Assembly: GCF_030272615.1 (NCBI RefSeq)
Contig: NC_081412.1
Location: 544,842,370-544,906,369 of the forward strand
Length of the DNA stretch: 64,000 nt
From: Cryptomeria japonica
Taxonomy: Eukaryota; Streptophyta; Pinopsida; Cupressales; Cupressaceae
Direction of reading: 5' to 3'
Below the pieces are notes generated by a model. It ran no database searches. It saw only the letters and a program-made list of their open reading frames with translations, and was not told where the DNA came from. Made by a program: the position numbers and the translations under genes. This document shows positions 61,945-64,000 of this stretch, one piece after another; position 1 is the stretch's first letter; each line of letters opens with the position of its first letter.

Positions 61945-64000
61945 ATGGCCAACAAAGCCAATTCTGGGTATGAAGTTGCGGTGCCGATTGCGTTGGGTGT
62001 TCTTTTGTTTTGTGCTGCTCAACTGGGAGGAATGGATTGTTCACCGATAAATATAGGTGCTATAATGGTGTTGGACACACGTACAGGAAAAATAGCCAAG
62101 ACTGCTATTGAATTGGCGGTTGAAGACGTAAACCAAAACACCAGCATTCTGAAGGACACGGTCCTCAATATTGATATAAGAGACTCCAGACAAGATGCAC
62201 TCATAGGCGCTTCTGCAGGTAACAACACGTACTCTGTCCACCATAATAGTATCTTTCAACGTCTGTATATGTTTATTAATGCTCTCTCTTTCTGCTCATT
62301 TTTTGCGAATAAAACAGAGAACTTATGTGCTGCCTTGAATTGAGCATTACAGCGTTGGAACTTCTAAGAAAAGGATGTGTGAGCATAGTCGGCCCACAAA
62401 CGTCCGCGGTAGCGGAGTTCGTGGCTTATCTGGGCGTTGCAGCGCACGTTCCAATTGTGACGTTTGGTGCAACGAATCCCTCTCTCTCCATTCATCGATA
62501 TCCTTACTTCATTCGTATGGTACCCAGTGATAAAATGCCAATGAGGGCAACCTCAAAGCTGATAGAGAAGTATAGATGGAGGGAAGTGGCGCTAGTATAT
62601 GTAGATGATGATTTGGGAAGAGGGCCATCCCCGCCTTAAACGATGCCTTGCGAGATGTGGAGGCAAAAATTGTTTTGAAAGCCGCAGTGCCTCCCCAGGC
62701 TAACGTCTCTTCAATAAGGAGGCTTATTCGGGATAAGCTGATGGGCCTGGAGTCGCGAGTATTCATCGTGCACATGCATGCTGATTTAGCTCTAATCCTG
62801 TTTTCCGAGGCGTCTATATTAAGAATGATAAGTAATGAGTATGTATGGATCATTACCGATGTAATTGCCAATCTAATAGATTCCTTCAACGCTACTTCTC
62901 TCCTCTCCATGAATGGTGTGCTGGGGATTAAAAGAAAACTCAAAGAAACGGACCAGCTAAGGCAGAATGAATTTTCTCAAGCATGGAAGCAGCGGTTTAG
63001 AGCCCAGAATCCTACAATGCCAAGCCTGGAATTAAATTCCCGCGCACTTGTTGCATATGATACAGTATGGGCGATTGCTTTCGCAATCGATCGTCTTCTG
63101 CGTAAGGAATCGTTTAATAGTGATTTCTCCGCGGCCTCTACCAGCAACAAGATTTTAAATTTCAAGGTTTTTGATGGTGGAGAGGATTTGCTTAATCAGA
63201 TCCTACAGACAAACTTTGTTGGCCTTACTGGTCCTGTTCGAATAAGTCGTCAAAAGGGAGAAGCTTTGGAGTGCTCATATGACATAATAAATGTGGTTGG
63301 AAATAGTTATAACGTAGTTGGTTCCTGGACAGAAAAGGGCCTGAATATATCTTCGAAACAAGTTGTTCAATGGGGCGGGGGATCAACGTCAAAGACACCA
63401 CGTGGGTGGGTGAAACCTGTGCCAAGCAAGAAACTTAAAATAGCGGTGCCTTGGGAAAGAGGGTTTACAAAATTCGTCAGCGTAAAACCAGTTCATGGCA
63501 AAGTAGGTCCACAAAACCAGACTTATGAGATTACAGGATTCTGTATTGATGTGTTCAAATCGGTGCTCAGAAGACTGGATTATGAATTGGCCTATGAATT
63601 GATATCTTATGGAACTGGCAATGTCACTGCGGGCTACTATGATGACGTCGTCTACCAGGTCTATCTCCAGGTCAGTTAAATTCTCTTCATTTCTGCATTG
63701 TAAATCTATATTTCCAACTGACCCACTGAAATAATATGTGAAAACCCGAGACAGAAATTCGATGCGGTTGTGGGAGATATGACGGTGCTTGCAAATCGTA
63801 GCAAGTATGTGGATTTCACACAGCCGTATACGGAGTCGGGTCTTATAATGATGGTAGCACTTTCAGACACGCTATCAAGTGACCCCTGGGCCTTCCCGCG
63901 TCCCTTTAGCCCAGCCATGTGGATAACTACTGTTTCATTTTTCATATTCACGGGAGCTGCTGTTTGGTGTCTAGAGCACAGACTAAATAGGCAATTTAGA
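61945..64000 (+). pseudogene. Glutamate receptor-like channel gene, copy C (3' part outside window)
   Basis: Exon 1 (61945-62218) encodes a signal peptide with hydrophobic core VAVPIALGVLLFCAAQL and the start of the amino-terminal domain (INIGAIMVLDTRTGK, ELAVEDVNQNTSIL, IRDSRQDALIGASA). Intron 1 is 62219-62352 (phase 1, GT..AG). Exon 2 (62353-63670) carries the rest of that domain and S1. Intron 2 is 63671-63754 (phase 0). Exon 3 starts at 63755 (KFDAVVGDMTVLANRSKYVD) and reaches M1 at the window end. One base is missing in the G run near 62622 (GRG followed by a shifted frame), compared with copy A, which reads GRGAIPALNDAL there. That single change kills the amino-terminal domain; everything else seen is open. 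A sequencing error is possible, in which case this could be a live gene. Copy A is close to 98 percent identical over exon 2. Confidence 0.9.

Overview
The window is nuclear plant DNA dominated by old and young transposable elements, with a duplicated ionotropic glutamate receptor-like (GLR) gene at both ends. The plant assignment is firm: there are GLR genes with a plant exon layout, L1-type LINEs with a DUF4283-like ORF1 and a C-terminal RNase H, Copia elements with initiator-methionine primer sites, and a Tat-type Ty3 element with a second RNase H. The repeat load, the age spread of the insertions and the style of the Tat element suggest a gymnosperm, probably a conifer. That is inference; no species can be named from the sequence.

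Layout. 1-3178: GLR copy A, entering the window in intron 1 and running to its stop codon, with several breaks. 3.7-5.7 kb: decayed Copia fragment. 7769-13711: an old LTR element with short LTRs and a matching GATTA target duplication, into which a Copia element (8812-12251, minus strand) was later inserted. 15.3-16.1 kb: unrecognised coding fossil. 16.6-17.64 kb: repeated GLR upstream module with a TACA microsatellite. 17790-18032: GLR exon 1 fragment. 19270-19393: perfect 44-bp hairpin. 22232-28399: complete L1-type LINE with a 16-bp target duplication. 31.65-32.22 kb: GLR exon 2 fragment interrupted by a Copia relic (32221-34349). 34.35-34.76 kb: Ty3 integrase scrap. 34795-45950: Tat-type Ty3 element cut off inside integrase. 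47.0-50.18 kb: unrecognised minus-strand coding module, preceded by a diverged duplicated upstream region (50.2-51.69 kb). 52288-55077: hAT-type transposase gene (minus), with subterminal repeats to about 55.79 kb. 55.79-59.59 kb: a second L1-type LINE (minus) that has lost its 3' half. 61945-64000: GLR copy C with a duplicated TATA-like promoter segment, running off the window end.

No gene in the window is fully intact by eye. GLR copies A and C are close to 98 percent identical over exon 2 and lie 62.2 kb apart, yet carry different disabling changes. They were therefore duplicated while working, or nearly so, and decayed separately. The points most worth following are the unrecognised minus-strand module, the ATGA overlap joining ORF1 and ORF2 in both LINEs, the repeated GLR upstream module, the perfect hairpin, and the AGCGCAT word repeats in the Tat leader.
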